Shown: one piece after another, positions 17,682 through 25,244 of the stretch
Layout: each line of letters begins with the position of its first letter
Position numbering within the stretch: position 1 is the stretch's first letter
NCBI RefSeq assembly: GCF_902506455.1
Contig: NZ_LR733844.1
Coordinates: 1,498,224-1,562,223 of the forward strand
Direction: 5' to 3'
From: Sphingomonas sp. 8AM
GTDB taxonomy: Bacteria > Pseudomonadota > Alphaproteobacteria > Sphingomonadales > Sphingomonadaceae
Length of the DNA: 64,000 nt
The notes under the pieces: generated by a model
Told to the model about the DNA's origin: nothing
Database searches by the model: none
The model's input: only the letters and a program-made list of their open reading frames with translations
Program-made: the position numbers and the translations under genes

Positions 17682-18500
17682 ATGTTTTCATGGAAATCAG
17701 TCTGTTGTCTGGCGTCCGCGCTGATCGCTGCGACGACGCCCGCGCTGGCGGAGTCGGTCGCGATCAACAACGGATCGCAGTTCGCCGATACGGCCGGCAA
17801 TGCGATCCAGGCGCATGGAGCCGGGATCATCAAGGTCGACGACACCTATTACCTCTTCGGCGAAAACCGCACCGGCTATCTGTTCAAGGCGGTCAGCATG
17901 TACCGCTCCACCGATCTGAAGACCTGGACCTTCGCCAGTGACGTGCTGACCGCGGCGTCGGCCACCAGCCTCAACACCTCGAACATCGAACGGCCCAAGA
18001 TCATCTACAACGCCGCGACGAAGAAGTACGTGCTATGGGCGCACAAGGAAAACGGCACCAACTATAACGAGGCCAGGGTCGTCGTCGCGACCTCCGACAC
18101 GGTCGACGGCAATTACGTCTATCAAAGCGAGTTTCGCCCGCTCGACAACGAGTCGCGCGATATGACGTTGTTCCTGGATGACGACGGCACCGGATACCTC
18201 ATCTCCGCCGCCAAGAACAATTACGACCTCAACATCTACAAGCTCAACGACAGCTTCACCGGCATCGACTCGCTGGTAAAGGTGCTGGCGGGCAATCACC
18301 GCGAGGCGCCGGCGGTGTTCAAACGCGACGGCGTCTATTTCCTCATCACCTCGGCCGCGACGGGATGGAACCCGAACCAGGCCGCCTATCAGACCGCCAC
18401 CAGCATGGCCGGCCCCTGGACCGCGCCGACCACGTTCGGCGACCCGCGGACCTACAACTCCCAGTCGACGTGGGTGCAGCCGCTGACGGGGGCGGGGACG
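17682..18500 (+). pseudogene. GH43 glycosidase, 3'-truncated by an integrase remnant
   Basis: The first roughly 270 residues are a good GH43: a signal peptide (CCLASALIAATTPALAES), then AHGAGIIKVDDTYYLFGENR, RSTDLKTWTFASDVL, ERPKIIYNAATKKYVLWAHK, SRDMTLFLDDDGTGYLI and HREAPAVFKRDGVYFLITS. This order resembles exo-beta-1,3-galactanase-type GH43 enzymes. Homology stops near 18490, shortly after TYNSQSTWVQPLTG. The frame then runs on to 18713 with low-complexity sequence that is the wrong frame of an integrase gene. At least the end of the five-bladed propeller is missing, so the protein is probably inactive. It follows the receptor at 14363 and was probably its partner enzyme. The ATG at 17682 has GAGAGGAG upstream. 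Confidence 0.75.
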
Positions 18501-18507
18501 GGGCCGT

Positions 18508-19340
18508 GCCGAACGGCTGCGCCTTGGGCGCGATGCCTTTCCAGCGCTCGGGCATATCGACCTCAAGGTGGTCACCGCTGCCGATGTCTTGGCGATGGTG
18601 CGCAGCGTCAAGGCGCGCGGCGCACTCGACGTCAGCCGGCGCCTGAAGCAGCATGTCAGCCGGATCTACCGCTTCGCCATCTCGGTGGGCTGGGCGGAGC
18701 GCGATCCTGCTGAACATCTCGGCGACCTGCTCAAGGCGAAGCCGCGGGTGCGCCACATGCCGCGGGTCGGCGTGGACGAGCTGCCGGAGCTTGTACGCGC
18801 GATTGATGGCTATGATGGTGACGAAGCGCCGAGGTGGCGGGCGGTCACCCGCGCGGCGTTGCTCTTCACCTACTGACATGGGCGCGGACCAACGAGACGC
18901 GGCTGGCGACATGGGACGAGTTCGAGGGGCTCGATGGTCCCGAGCCGCTGTGGCGGGTGCCGGTCACCCGGATGAAGATGCAACGCGAGCATCTCGTGCC
19001 GCTGTCACCCGCAGTGGTGGCGCTGCTGGCTGACGTGCGCCGCTACAGCCGTAGCCGCTATGTCTTCGCCGGCGAGAAGCCGGAGCAGGCGATCTCGCAG
19101 AACACGATGATCTACGGCTGCTAGCGGATAGGGTATAGTGGCCGCCAGTCCGTCCACGGCTTCTGCGGTCTCGCCTCGACATGGGCCAATGAAACGGAGT
19201 GCTATCGGCCGGACTGGATCGAGCTGGCGCTCGCCCATGTCGAGCGCGACGAGGTGCGCGGCGCCTACAACACCGCACTATATCTCACCGCGCGCCGCCG
19301 CATGCTGTGTGCATGGGCGGAGTTCGTCACCGGCATGACG
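18508..19340 (+). pseudogene. Decayed P4-type tyrosine integrase
   Basis: Three pieces align with the core-binding and catalytic domains of P4-like integrases. Frame 1 has RDAFPALGHIDLKVVTAADV and SRIYRFAISVGWAERDPAEH up to a stop at 18874. After a frameshift near 18866-18872, reading continues with LLTWARTNETRLATWDEF, WRVPVTRMKMQREHLVPLSP and YVFAGEKPEQAISQNTMIYG. A TAG at 19122 interrupts the frame, and beyond it the sequence reads SVHGFCGLASTWANE and LALAHVERDEVRGAYNTALY. The catalytic HxxR (normally HGFR) has become HGFC; the first catalytic Arg (ARTNE) and the Tyr (GAYN) remain. The N-terminal arm-binding domain is missing. The gene is dead by at least three independent lesions, and marks the remains of an integrative element. 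Confidence 0.85.
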
Positions 19341-19355
19341 GCGGGCGCCGCCGGA

Positions 19356-19574
19356 TTAGCGGCGCGGCAGCTCGTCGACGTGGAAGAACACCGGATTGTG
19401 CAGCCGGACCTCCAGCTCGCTGGCGCGCCAGCCGACGCAGCGCCTCGAGATGGCGATCTGTCGCGGGAAGCTGCCGTCCGCCACCTTGCGGTACAGCGTC
19501 GAACGGCTAGGGCCGGTGCGCTCCACCACCGCGCCTAGCCGGATGATGCGTTCGGGATGCAGTGAACGGTCCAT
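19356..19574 (-). CDS. AlpA-family phage/island regulator
   Basis: The product is a 72-residue MerR/AlpA-type helix-turn-helix protein: RIIRLGAVVERTGPSRSTLY, RKVADGSFPRQIAIS and CVGWRASELEVRL. The motif order 'LxxVxxxTGxSRSTLYR...G.FP..I......VGWxxSE' is the AlpA (CP4-57 regulatory) signature. Such proteins activate excision of P4-like islands, and the gene is usually beside the integrase, as here (convergent, 16 bp from the end of the integrase remnant). The C-terminal tail (HNPVFFHVDELPRR) is longer than in most copies and may be fused non-homologous sequence. The reading frame is intact, but with the integrase dead it probably has no excision role. The start codon is ATG at 19572-19574. 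Confidence 0.75.
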   Translation of the reverse strand: MDRSLHPERIIRLGAVVERTGPSRSTLYRKVADGSFPRQIAISRRCVGWRASELEVRLHNPVFFHVDELPRR

Positions 19575-19725
19575 GGCGTGCTCGCAGCTTCAAGGGGTGT
19601 TGCAGACATAGCGGGACAGGGGTGCGAGTGGTTGCAAGAGTGGCGGGAATGCATCACTGCCGCCGGGTGTGCGCCATGCCGGCACCGCGTACGATGCTTT
19701 TCATTGACCTGCGTCGAAATAAATA

Positions 19726-20537
19726 TCAGTCAGACAGATTGGGCAGGTGCACCGTCATCGAGGTGCAGCCGAAGCCGTAGAGCAGCGGGTCGGGCCCCAG
19801 CGGATGCCGATCCTCGTAGTTGAGCCATGCTGCCACGTTGGGATGTCGGGCGCAAGCCCGATCGTCGCTAGTCTCATGTCCGACATGGTGGGGCCGCCCG
19901 GCGGCGACACGAACGTCATGCCCAGGCGCCCCTGGTGGAACATCTCGGTCCTTACGATGGTCGCGCGTGCCGATCCACACAGTTCGTCCATCCGCAAGCG
20001 GACCCTTGCGTCGGCGCTGGCATCAATCACGAGCCGTCCCTCGGTCCTTGCCTTGAGTTCGTCGATCCCCAAGGTTGCGATGTCGTCCCGCACAGCCGCG
20101 GACTGGCCCTCGTCATGCCAGAGCGCGTCGGCCAGCCGCTTCGCCTAGTCGGCCTTGTTGGCGTAGACGTCCTTAGTGCGGGCTGAATGCCGGGTCAGGT
20201 TGTGCGGGTGGATCCGGTCCTCGTCCCAGACCAGCACGTCCTCCATTCCAGAGCGGCCGAGGCTGTCGTATATCGCGCTGCCCAAGGCGCCGTGCCCAAG
20301 CAGCGCGACGGGCGGCAGCGGGGCGACGCCGGCCACCCAGCGCATGAGCGATGGTCGTGACGGATAGTCGCCGACGGTCATTTCGATGCGGGTGTCGGCG
20401 TCGAGGATGTCCTTGTCGAGATCCTGCGAGATCAGGAAGTCCCGCAATTCGAAGCTCCGGGTGGCGGGGATGTCGGAATAGCCGAAGAATGCGCTCATGA
20501 TCGGCGCAGGTCGCCATACTCCTATGATGACCACCAT
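19726..20537 (-). pseudogene. ThiF/E1-like adenylyltransferase, broken
   Basis: On the minus strand the first part reads MRWVAGVAPLPPVALLGHGA, then LGSAIYDSLGRSG and VWDEDRIHPHNLTRHSA. This is a Rossmann-type ATP-binding loop (GHGALGS) and the D-x-D...N..R motif of E1/ThiF enzymes. A TAG at 20145-20147 interrupts the frame after ANKAD. In the same frame homologous-looking sequence continues (AKRLADALWHDEG, LVIDASADARVRLRMDELCG, EMFHQGRLGMTFVSPPGGPT). A frameshift near 19840-19860 then leads to NVAAWLNYEDRHPLGP and LLYGFGCTSMTV. E1 enzymes of this kind occur in bacterial ubiquitin-like and CBASS-type defence operons, where the N-terminal part is often an E2-like domain. Here only about 80 residues precede the fold, so the 5' end may also be lost. 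Assignment to a particular defence system is inference. Confidence 0.6.
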
Positions 20538-20560
20538 CGCCTTCCCGCCCGGCGGCGGGC

Positions 20561-20724
20561 GGTGGCACCGAAAGGGGACGCAAACTGCTGGCAGACGCCC
20601 GGCGCAGCGATGCCCGCCAGCTGCTAATGTCCGCCCTGGGAGTCGGAATCGTGACCGTCACTTCGTTAATCACCGCCATCGAGGAGCCGACCAACTTCAA
20701 GCGGTTGCGATTTGTCGGCGCCTA
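20561..20724 (+). mobile_element. IS110-family transposase remnant
   Basis: In one plus frame the sequence reads ADARRSDARQLLMSALGVGI, VTVTSLITAIEEP and NFKRLRFVGA. This matches the start of the C-terminal (transposase_20) domain of IS110 transposases, where 'PGVG..TA..........F......VGA..GL' is conserved. It is cut off at GA by the IS5-like fragment. Only about 55 codons remain, with no ends recognisable. Confidence 0.55.
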
Positions 20725-20949
20725 GGCGGCGTGGACAAATTCGAGCCAGTACCTTGCTGTGGCGAGGTGAACCATGCCGAGGAAGCTGCTGGCCAGCTGG
20801 TCGTAGCGGGTGGCGATGGCGCGAATGATCTTGAGGTGGCCGAACATACGCCCGATGCGGTTGCGTTGCTTGTAGAGCGTTCGGTCATGTTCGATCCTCA
20901 TTCGGCGGTTTGACCTGCCGGAGATGACGGGTTCTATGTTTCGCTTTGC
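20722..20949 (-). mobile_element. IS5-family transposase remnant (C-terminal end)
   Basis: The minus strand encodes LAKRNIEPVISGRSNRRMRI, EHDRTLYKQRNRIGRMFGHL, KIIRAIATRYDQLASSFLGM and VHLATARYWLEFVHAA, then a stop. This is the well-known C-terminal block of IS5-group DDE transposases, with the catalytic Glu region Y-KQRN-RIxRMF. The N-terminal two thirds and the other end of the element are missing; the sequence switches to a receptor fragment near 20950. No terminal inverted repeat can be defined beyond the stop codon. Confidence 0.8.
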
Positions 20950-21470
20950 AAGGTCGGCACCATCCCCGGCGTCTGGGCGGACACGTCCGCCGGCATTGCG
21001 GCGAACACGGTCCGCGTGCGTGGTATCCCGCTCGACGGCTATCGGGCGGCCGCGATCGAAGAAGACGGGCTGCCGGTGCAGCACAATACCTTGCCCTGGA
21101 CCGATGTCGACCAATTCATCCGCCCGGACCTCGGTCTCGAGCCGGTTGACTATGTGCGCGGCGGACCGTCGGCGATCTTCGCCAGCAGCGCCCCGGGCGG
21201 TATCCTGAATCTGCGTACCCGCCGTGGTGGCGATCGTCGCGCGGGCGGGTGGCGCATCGGTGGCAATAGCCGTGGTCTGGTCCGCGTTGATGGGTATGCG
21301 GGCGGCCCGGCCGTTGACGGCTGGCACGTCATGACCAGCGGCACCATGACCCGCGACCCCGGCGTGCGTCGCATCGCGGCGCCCCTTGGCGGCTGGCAGG
21401 CGCGGCTGCGCGCGGATCATGACCTGAGCGCGCGGGGACGGTTGTCGCTGGGGGTACGCCTGCAGCGCGG
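20950..21470 (+). pseudogene. TonB-dependent receptor fragment (plug domain)
   Basis: One frame encodes TIPGVWADTSAGIAANTVRV, RGIPLDGYRAAAIEEDGLPV, then FIRPDLGLEPVDYVRGGPSA and IFASSAPGGILNLRTRRGG. This is the plug of a siderophore- or polysaccharide-type receptor, followed by the first barrel strands (GWRIGGNSRGLVRVDGYAGG). It has neither a signal peptide nor most of the barrel: the 5' end is cut by the IS5-like fragment and the 3' end switches to gspG near 21465. It therefore represents about 170 of an expected 700-1000 residues and cannot make a receptor. Confidence 0.8.
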
Positions 21471-21752
21471 ATCCAGGCGAAGAACGTCGTGGCGGCGGTC
21501 AACCTCTTCAAGCTCGACATGACGCGTTATCCGACTGCCGAGGAAGGCGTGGATGCGCTGGTCAAGGCCCCTTCCAATGCCCAGGCTTGGAATGGCCCGT
21601 ATTTGCCGCAGGAGACCGCGACCGTCGATCCATGGGGGCGCAAATATCTGATGCGGAGCCCCGGCGAGCACGGCGACGTGGATGTCTACAGCCTTGGCGC
21701 GGACGGGCAGCTTGGCGGAACCGGTGAGGCCAAGGATGTCGGCAATTGGTGA
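21465..21752 (+). pseudogene. gspG: GspG major pseudopilin, 5'-truncated
   Basis: The frame reads IQAKNVVAAVNLFKLDMTRY, PTAEEGVDALVKAPSNA, WNGPYLPQETATVDPWGRKY and SLGADGQLGGTGEAKDVGNW. This is the C-terminal globular domain of the type II secretion major pseudopilin, with the calcium-site region near the end. The prepilin leader, the G|FTLxE cleavage site and the hydrophobic helix (about 45 residues) are missing, because upstream sequence belongs to a receptor fragment. A GTG at 21489 is the only possible start, and its product would lack any pilin helix. The gene is therefore almost certainly non-functional here. It overlaps gspH by 17 bp. Confidence 0.85.
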
Positions 21753-22167
21753 GCCTCGCGTCGCCGCGGCGCAGAGCGGGTACACGCTGCTGGAGGCACT
21801 GGTGGTGCTCGCCATTCTCGGGCTGGTCGCCGGGATCGGCTTTCCGCAGATCGACAGGGCGCTACGTCTGCAAAGCGCCCGGGAAGGCGCCGCGCGGCTC
21901 GAACGCGCGCTCCATGGGGCGCGGGCGACGGCCCCGCGGCGAAGTGAGGCGGTGCGCTTCGTCGTCACGCCAGACGGGCATGGTTTCGGCTACGGGGAAC
22001 GACTCGAGCGGCTGCCTGACGATCTCGTCGCCGCGTCGCCGGAAGGCGACATCGTGTTTTTCCCGGACGGGAGCGCGCATGGCGGCACGCTTGAACTGCG
22101 CGGATCGGATCTGGTGCGCGGCTGGCGCATTCGCGCGGTCGGTGGCCTGATCGAGCGGATGCCGTGA
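21736..22167 (+). CDS. gspH: Type II secretion minor pseudopilin GspH
   Basis: The product is 143 residues. A prepilin-like leader ends at AAAQSG, followed by YTLLEALVVLAILGLVAGIG: the GspO peptidase site after Gly, Glu at +5 of the mature protein, and a hydrophobic helix. The rest has the beta-rich GspH form (EAVRFVVTPDGHGFGYGERL, GDIVFFPDGSAHGGTLELRG). GspH is a minor pseudopilin at the base of the tip complex. The ATG at 21736 lies inside the end of gspG and is preceded by GAGGCCAAGG. Its stop overlaps the gspI start, showing tight coupling in an H-I-J-L-M-C-D-K run. Confidence 0.88.
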   Translation: MSAIGEPRVAAAQSGYTLLEALVVLAILGLVAGIGFPQIDRALRLQSAREGAARLERALHGARATAPRRSEAVRFVVTPDGHGFGYGERLERLPDDLVAASPEGDIVFFPDGSAHGGTLELRGSDLVRGWRIRAVGGLIERMP

Positions 22168-22532
22168 GCCGGCGTGCGCAGACCGGGTTCAGCCTCTTGG
22201 AGTGCCTGGTGGCGCTGACCGTCATCGCGACGATGGCGGCGATCATGATGCAGGTGATCGCCAGCAACGCCCGGGCGACCCGTGATCTCGCCGAGAAGCG
22301 GATGGCGATCTTGTTGGCGCACTCGCTTCTCGCGCAATCCGTCATGCTGCGCGGCACCGCCCGGGCGCGCGACGAGGGGCGATTCGGCGTCCTCGCGTGG
22401 CGGATCGATCGGCGTGCCGCCCCGGGCGACGCCGCGGCGGCCGTCCCGCTGGAAGAGGTGGAGGTTTCAGTTGCGGACCACCACTCGGGCCGGTGGCTGA
22501 CGCGGGTCAACACCCTGCGACTGGTACGCTGA
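22164..22532 (+). CDS. gspI: Type II secretion minor pseudopilin GspI
   Basis: The product is 122 residues from a GTG start that overlaps the gspH stop (GTGA). The leader is short, MSRRAQTG, then FSLLECLVALTVIATMAAIM with Glu at +5. The C-terminal half (LEEVEVSVADHHSGRWL) is compact, as in GspI proteins. With GspJ and GspK it forms the pseudopilus tip. A cysteine at +6 inside the helix is unusual but harmless in appearance. The gene is followed directly by gspJ. Confidence 0.85.
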   Translation: MSRRAQTGFSLLECLVALTVIATMAAIMMQVIASNARATRDLAEKRMAILLAHSLLAQSVMLRGTARARDEGRFGVLAWRIDRRAAPGDAAAAVPLEEVEVSVADHHSGRWLTRVNTLRLVR

Positions 22533-22535
22533 GTG

Positions 22536-23231
22536 ATGCGCACTGTCATGGCGCCGCCATCCGCCCGTGCCGGGTTCACGCTGATCGAACTGCTCGTCGG
22601 GCTTGCGGTGATGGGCATGGCGGCGACGATGGTCATGCAGGTGCTGGGCATCGCCGCCATCCTCGACAGGCGGGAGCAGCGAGGCGACCAGGCGCTCGAC
22701 GAGGTAATCGCCGCCGAGCATTTCCTGCGCAGTCAGGTCGCGCGGCTCCGTCCGTTGCCCATGGTGAATGCGGAGACGCCGGCCATCCATCTGCGCGGGA
22801 CCGCGACAATGCTGGGCGTCGCCGGTCCACCGCTCGACCGGAACGCGTCAGGCTCGTTGCAATGGTTTCGGCTCATCCGCAGCGCTGAGGGCGCGTTAAT
22901 CCTGTACACGCTGGGAATGCGGCGAACGGGCGTCGATGTCGGTGGGCATGATCTGACCGGCTGGACACCGCACGTCGTGATCCGCGGCGTCCGCGACCTG
23001 TCGATCGCCTATTTCGGCCCGGCCCGTGGGCGCGCTCCGGGGGAGCGATTGCGCGGCTGGCAATCGGTCTGGTGGGAACGGCCGACCCTGCCCGAACTCA
23101 TCCGCATCCGCATCGGCTTCGCTCCTGGCGATCCGCGCGTCTGGCCTGACCTGCTGATCCAGCCGCAAGCGACCAAATATGGCATCTGCCCGGTCGATCC
23201 GACGACCGGGCGCTGCGTGGAGGAGCGATGA
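22536..23231 (+). CDS. gspJ: Type II secretion minor pseudopilin GspJ
   Basis: The product is 231 residues. The leader MRTVMAPPSARAG is followed by FTLIELLVGLAVMGMAATMV, a classical prepilin site with Glu at +5. The C-terminal domain has GVRDLSIAYFGPARGR and LPELIRIRIGFAPGD, typical of the GspJ beta domain. Two start codons stand side by side (GTG 22533, ATG 22536), four bases after the gspI stop; I prefer ATG. The gspJ stop overlaps the gspL start (ATGA). The tail has a CPVDPTTGRC pair that may form a disulfide. Confidence 0.87.
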   Translation: MRTVMAPPSARAGFTLIELLVGLAVMGMAATMVMQVLGIAAILDRREQRGDQALDEVIAAEHFLRSQVARLRPLPMVNAETPAIHLRGTATMLGVAGPPLDRNASGSLQWFRLIRSAEGALILYTLGMRRTGVDVGGHDLTGWTPHVVIRGVRDLSIAYFGPARGRAPGERLRGWQSVWWERPTLPELIRIRIGFAPGDPRVWPDLLIQPQATKYGICPVDPTTGRCVEER

Positions 23232-24228
23232 ACGCGTGTACCGTTCTCAACGCCGACTTGCGGACGCTCGGGCGGTGGGCGGCGCAGGGCTGGGCATGGT
23301 GGGTCACCGAATTGCACGCGATCGTCCCGGCCGGCGCGCGCCGCGAGGAGCGAGACCGGCTGCCCGCCTTCCGCCTGAACGGCGCTGCGCTTGAGCCTGC
23401 CGAGCGGGTCCGGGCAGGGGGGGGCGTGCGGCGGGGCACACGAGCGATCGTCCGCGTCCCGTCCGATCGCTGCCTCATCAGGTCGATCGAGCGGCCGCTG
23501 ATGAGCGACCAGGACCTGCAGCGCATGATCGCGTTCGAGCAAGAGACATTGCTGCCCTTCCCGCCGGACACGTCACTCGTCGCTGGCACGCGGCTCGGGC
23601 CGGCCGGATGCGGATCGCGGTCGCCGGGATGCCGAAGCAGACCGCTTGCACCATCGCGGCGGCGGCCGAGCGGCTCGGCATCCAGCCCGTGCAGGTACGG
23701 CTTGACGGCCCGCTGCCGGTCGGCGCTGTCGATTTCGCTCCGGTGATGCGAGCCGTGGGGCTGACGGCGATCACCCGCAGCGCGATGCCGTGGGCCTGGG
23801 GGTTGGTGGGCTTGCTGTTCCTCCTCAACGTGGCGGTGATGATACGGCGCGATGCGGATCCGGTCGCCCGGCTCGACCGGATGGTGCAGGCGCAGCAGCC
23901 CGCGCTGGCCGTCGCCCGCTCTATCGATCGCCGCGCGGCCCGGGATCGCACGATGCGCCGTCATGTGCTGGCGGTGCGCGCGCGTCACGATGCGCTGGGC
24001 ACGCTGGTGCTCGTCAGCCGCGTGCTGCCGCCGGGCGTGCGGGTCCAGCATTATGGCTGGGACGGCGAGACGGTGCGGCTGACGGGCGACAAGCCGCCGC
24101 GAACCGACATCACGCGGGCCTTGCGCCGTGCCGGCCGGTTCGTCGCGGTGCAAGCCCTGACCGACGAGGCACTGCCAGCGACATCGGGTGGCGAGCCGTT
24201 CGATCTGACCGCTCGGATCCGACGGTGA
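23228..24228 (+). pseudogene. gspL: GspL-like inner membrane component with a frameshift
   Basis: The N-terminal part (from ATG 23228) reads TRAIVRVPSDRCLIRSIERP, LMSDQDLQRMIAFEQETLLP and FPPDTSLVAGTRLG, as in the cytoplasmic domain of GspL/PilN-type proteins. Near 23597-23607 the homologous sequence moves to another frame: MRIAVAGMPKQ, then the membrane helix AWGLVGLLFLLNVAVMI and the periplasmic ferredoxin-like part (LVLVSRVLPPGVRVQHYGWD). The span is 1001 bases, two more than a multiple of three, consistent with a single indel. As written, the gene makes only a truncated cytoplasmic domain. A sequencing error is a fair alternative. The gene lies in the expected place between gspJ and gspM. 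A G8 tract at 23414-23421 is in frame and not the cause. Confidence 0.75.
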
Positions 24229-24776
24229 CGCGCGCGCTGTCTCCTCGAGAGCGGCGGCTCGTCGCGCTTTTGATCCTCGTCGCGCTGCTGGCGCTATGCT
24301 GGTTCGTCATCGTTTCGCCGATCGTGGCCGGCTTTGCGGAGCGGGCTGCGGCCCGTGATGCCTTGTCGCTGCGCTATATGCATGATCTCCAAACCATCGC
24401 CGCCATCCCGCGGCTGCGCCGTCAAGCAGAAGAGGAGCGGGCCGCGCTGGCGCCGCTGATCCTGCGCGTCCGTGGCGGCGACGATGCGCGCGAATGGCTG
24501 AAGTCGCGACTGCAACGGACCGTCGAGCAGAGCGGCGGCGAATGGCGCGATGCAGTCGATGCCGGCGCGCCGCCCGGCTGGGCGGGGGCGCGGGCCGATG
24601 CCCGCCTGACGGAGCCGCAACTCGTCGGAGTCCTGAAGGCGTTGCAGATCGGCCCACCGTGGCTGGTGGTCGGCCGCCTGACCGTCGTCGCTGATGGAGC
24701 CGCGGTCCCGAAGGATCCATCCGTTCTGGAGGTGCAGGTCGACGTCATGGTACCGATCCGTGCTGCCGCCACTTGA
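24225..24776 (+). CDS. gspM: Type II secretion inner membrane protein GspM
   Basis: The product is 183 residues from a GTG that overlaps the gspL stop. The N-terminus is short and basic (TRALSPRERRLV), then one membrane helix, ALLILVALLALCWFVIVSPI, and a periplasmic part with a coiled region (LRRQAEEERAALAPL) and a ferredoxin-like domain ending EVQVDVMVPI. This is the layout of GspM, which partners GspL in the assembly platform. A start at 24225 puts the helix right after the first positive residues. The gene ends inside the start of gspC. Confidence 0.82.
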   Translation: MTRALSPRERRLVALLILVALLALCWFVIVSPIVAGFAERAAARDALSLRYMHDLQTIAAIPRLRRQAEEERAALAPLILRVRGGDDAREWLKSRLQRTVEQSGGEWRDAVDAGAPPGWAGARADARLTEPQLVGVLKALQIGPPWLVVGRLTVVADGAAVPKDPSVLEVQVDVMVPIRAAAT

Positions 24777-25242
24777 TCGCGCGGCGCGCCTGCCGTTCGC
24801 CCTGGCGGTCCTTCTGCTGATCCTATTGCTTTACCAGGTTCAGGCGGGGAGCGAGGTCATACCGCTAGAAGCGGGACCGATCGGCAGCGGCCCGCGTCAG
24901 CCGTCGCCTGCAGCTATCGAGGCACCGGTATCCACACCGGCGGTGATCCTCGCCCGCTCGATCTTCGCGACGGCGGGCAAGCCAACGCCGGCTTCGGCCG
25001 AGGACCAGCCGCTTGCCGGGGTGACGATCGCCGGGTCGATCCGCTCCGGCGAGCGGCAACTCGCGGTGGTGCAGGGACCGGGCGCCGTCACCCGTATCGT
25101 CGCAACCGGCGGCCGGATCGGCGACTGGACCCTGGTCGGGCTGCGACCCGACGGCGCGGTCCTGCGTCGCGGTGGCCGGCAGATCACCCTGCCGTTCGGT
25201 GCGCGGACCGCCAGCGCTGCGCCCCCCCAAAGGAGTTCCTGA
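24760..25242 (+). CDS. gspC: GspC-like type II secretion protein (HR domain only)
   Basis: The product is 160 residues from a GTG overlapping the gspM end. After LPPLDRAAR comes a membrane helix (LPFALAVLLLILLLYQV), a proline-rich linker and then an HR-type domain: ILARSIFATAGKP, LAGVTIAGSIRSGERQLAVV and LVGLRPDGAVLRRGGRQITL. The HR domain of GspC contacts the N-domains of the secretin. The C-terminal PDZ or coiled domain found in many GspC proteins is absent, as in shorter alphaproteobacterial versions, some of which are annotated GspN. It is located just before the secretin gene, which fits. Confidence 0.72.
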   Translation: MLPPLDRAARLPFALAVLLLILLLYQVQAGSEVIPLEAGPIGSGPRQPSPAAIEAPVSTPAVILARSIFATAGKPTPASAEDQPLAGVTIAGSIRSGERQLAVVQGPGAVTRIVATGGRIGDWTLVGLRPDGAVLRRGGRQITLPFGARTASAAPPQRSS

Positions 25243-25244
25243 CG

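Noticed and set aside
18484..18713. Continuation of the GH43 frame into the integrase region as a fusion protein
   Set aside because: The extra residues are the wrong frame of the integrase remnant and have no domain character; the GH43 is simply truncated.
23414..23421. G8 tract in gspL as a phase-variation switch or the cause of the frameshift
   Set aside because: The protein reads sensibly through the tract; the frame change occurs about 180 bases later. A switch could not be shown from one sequence.
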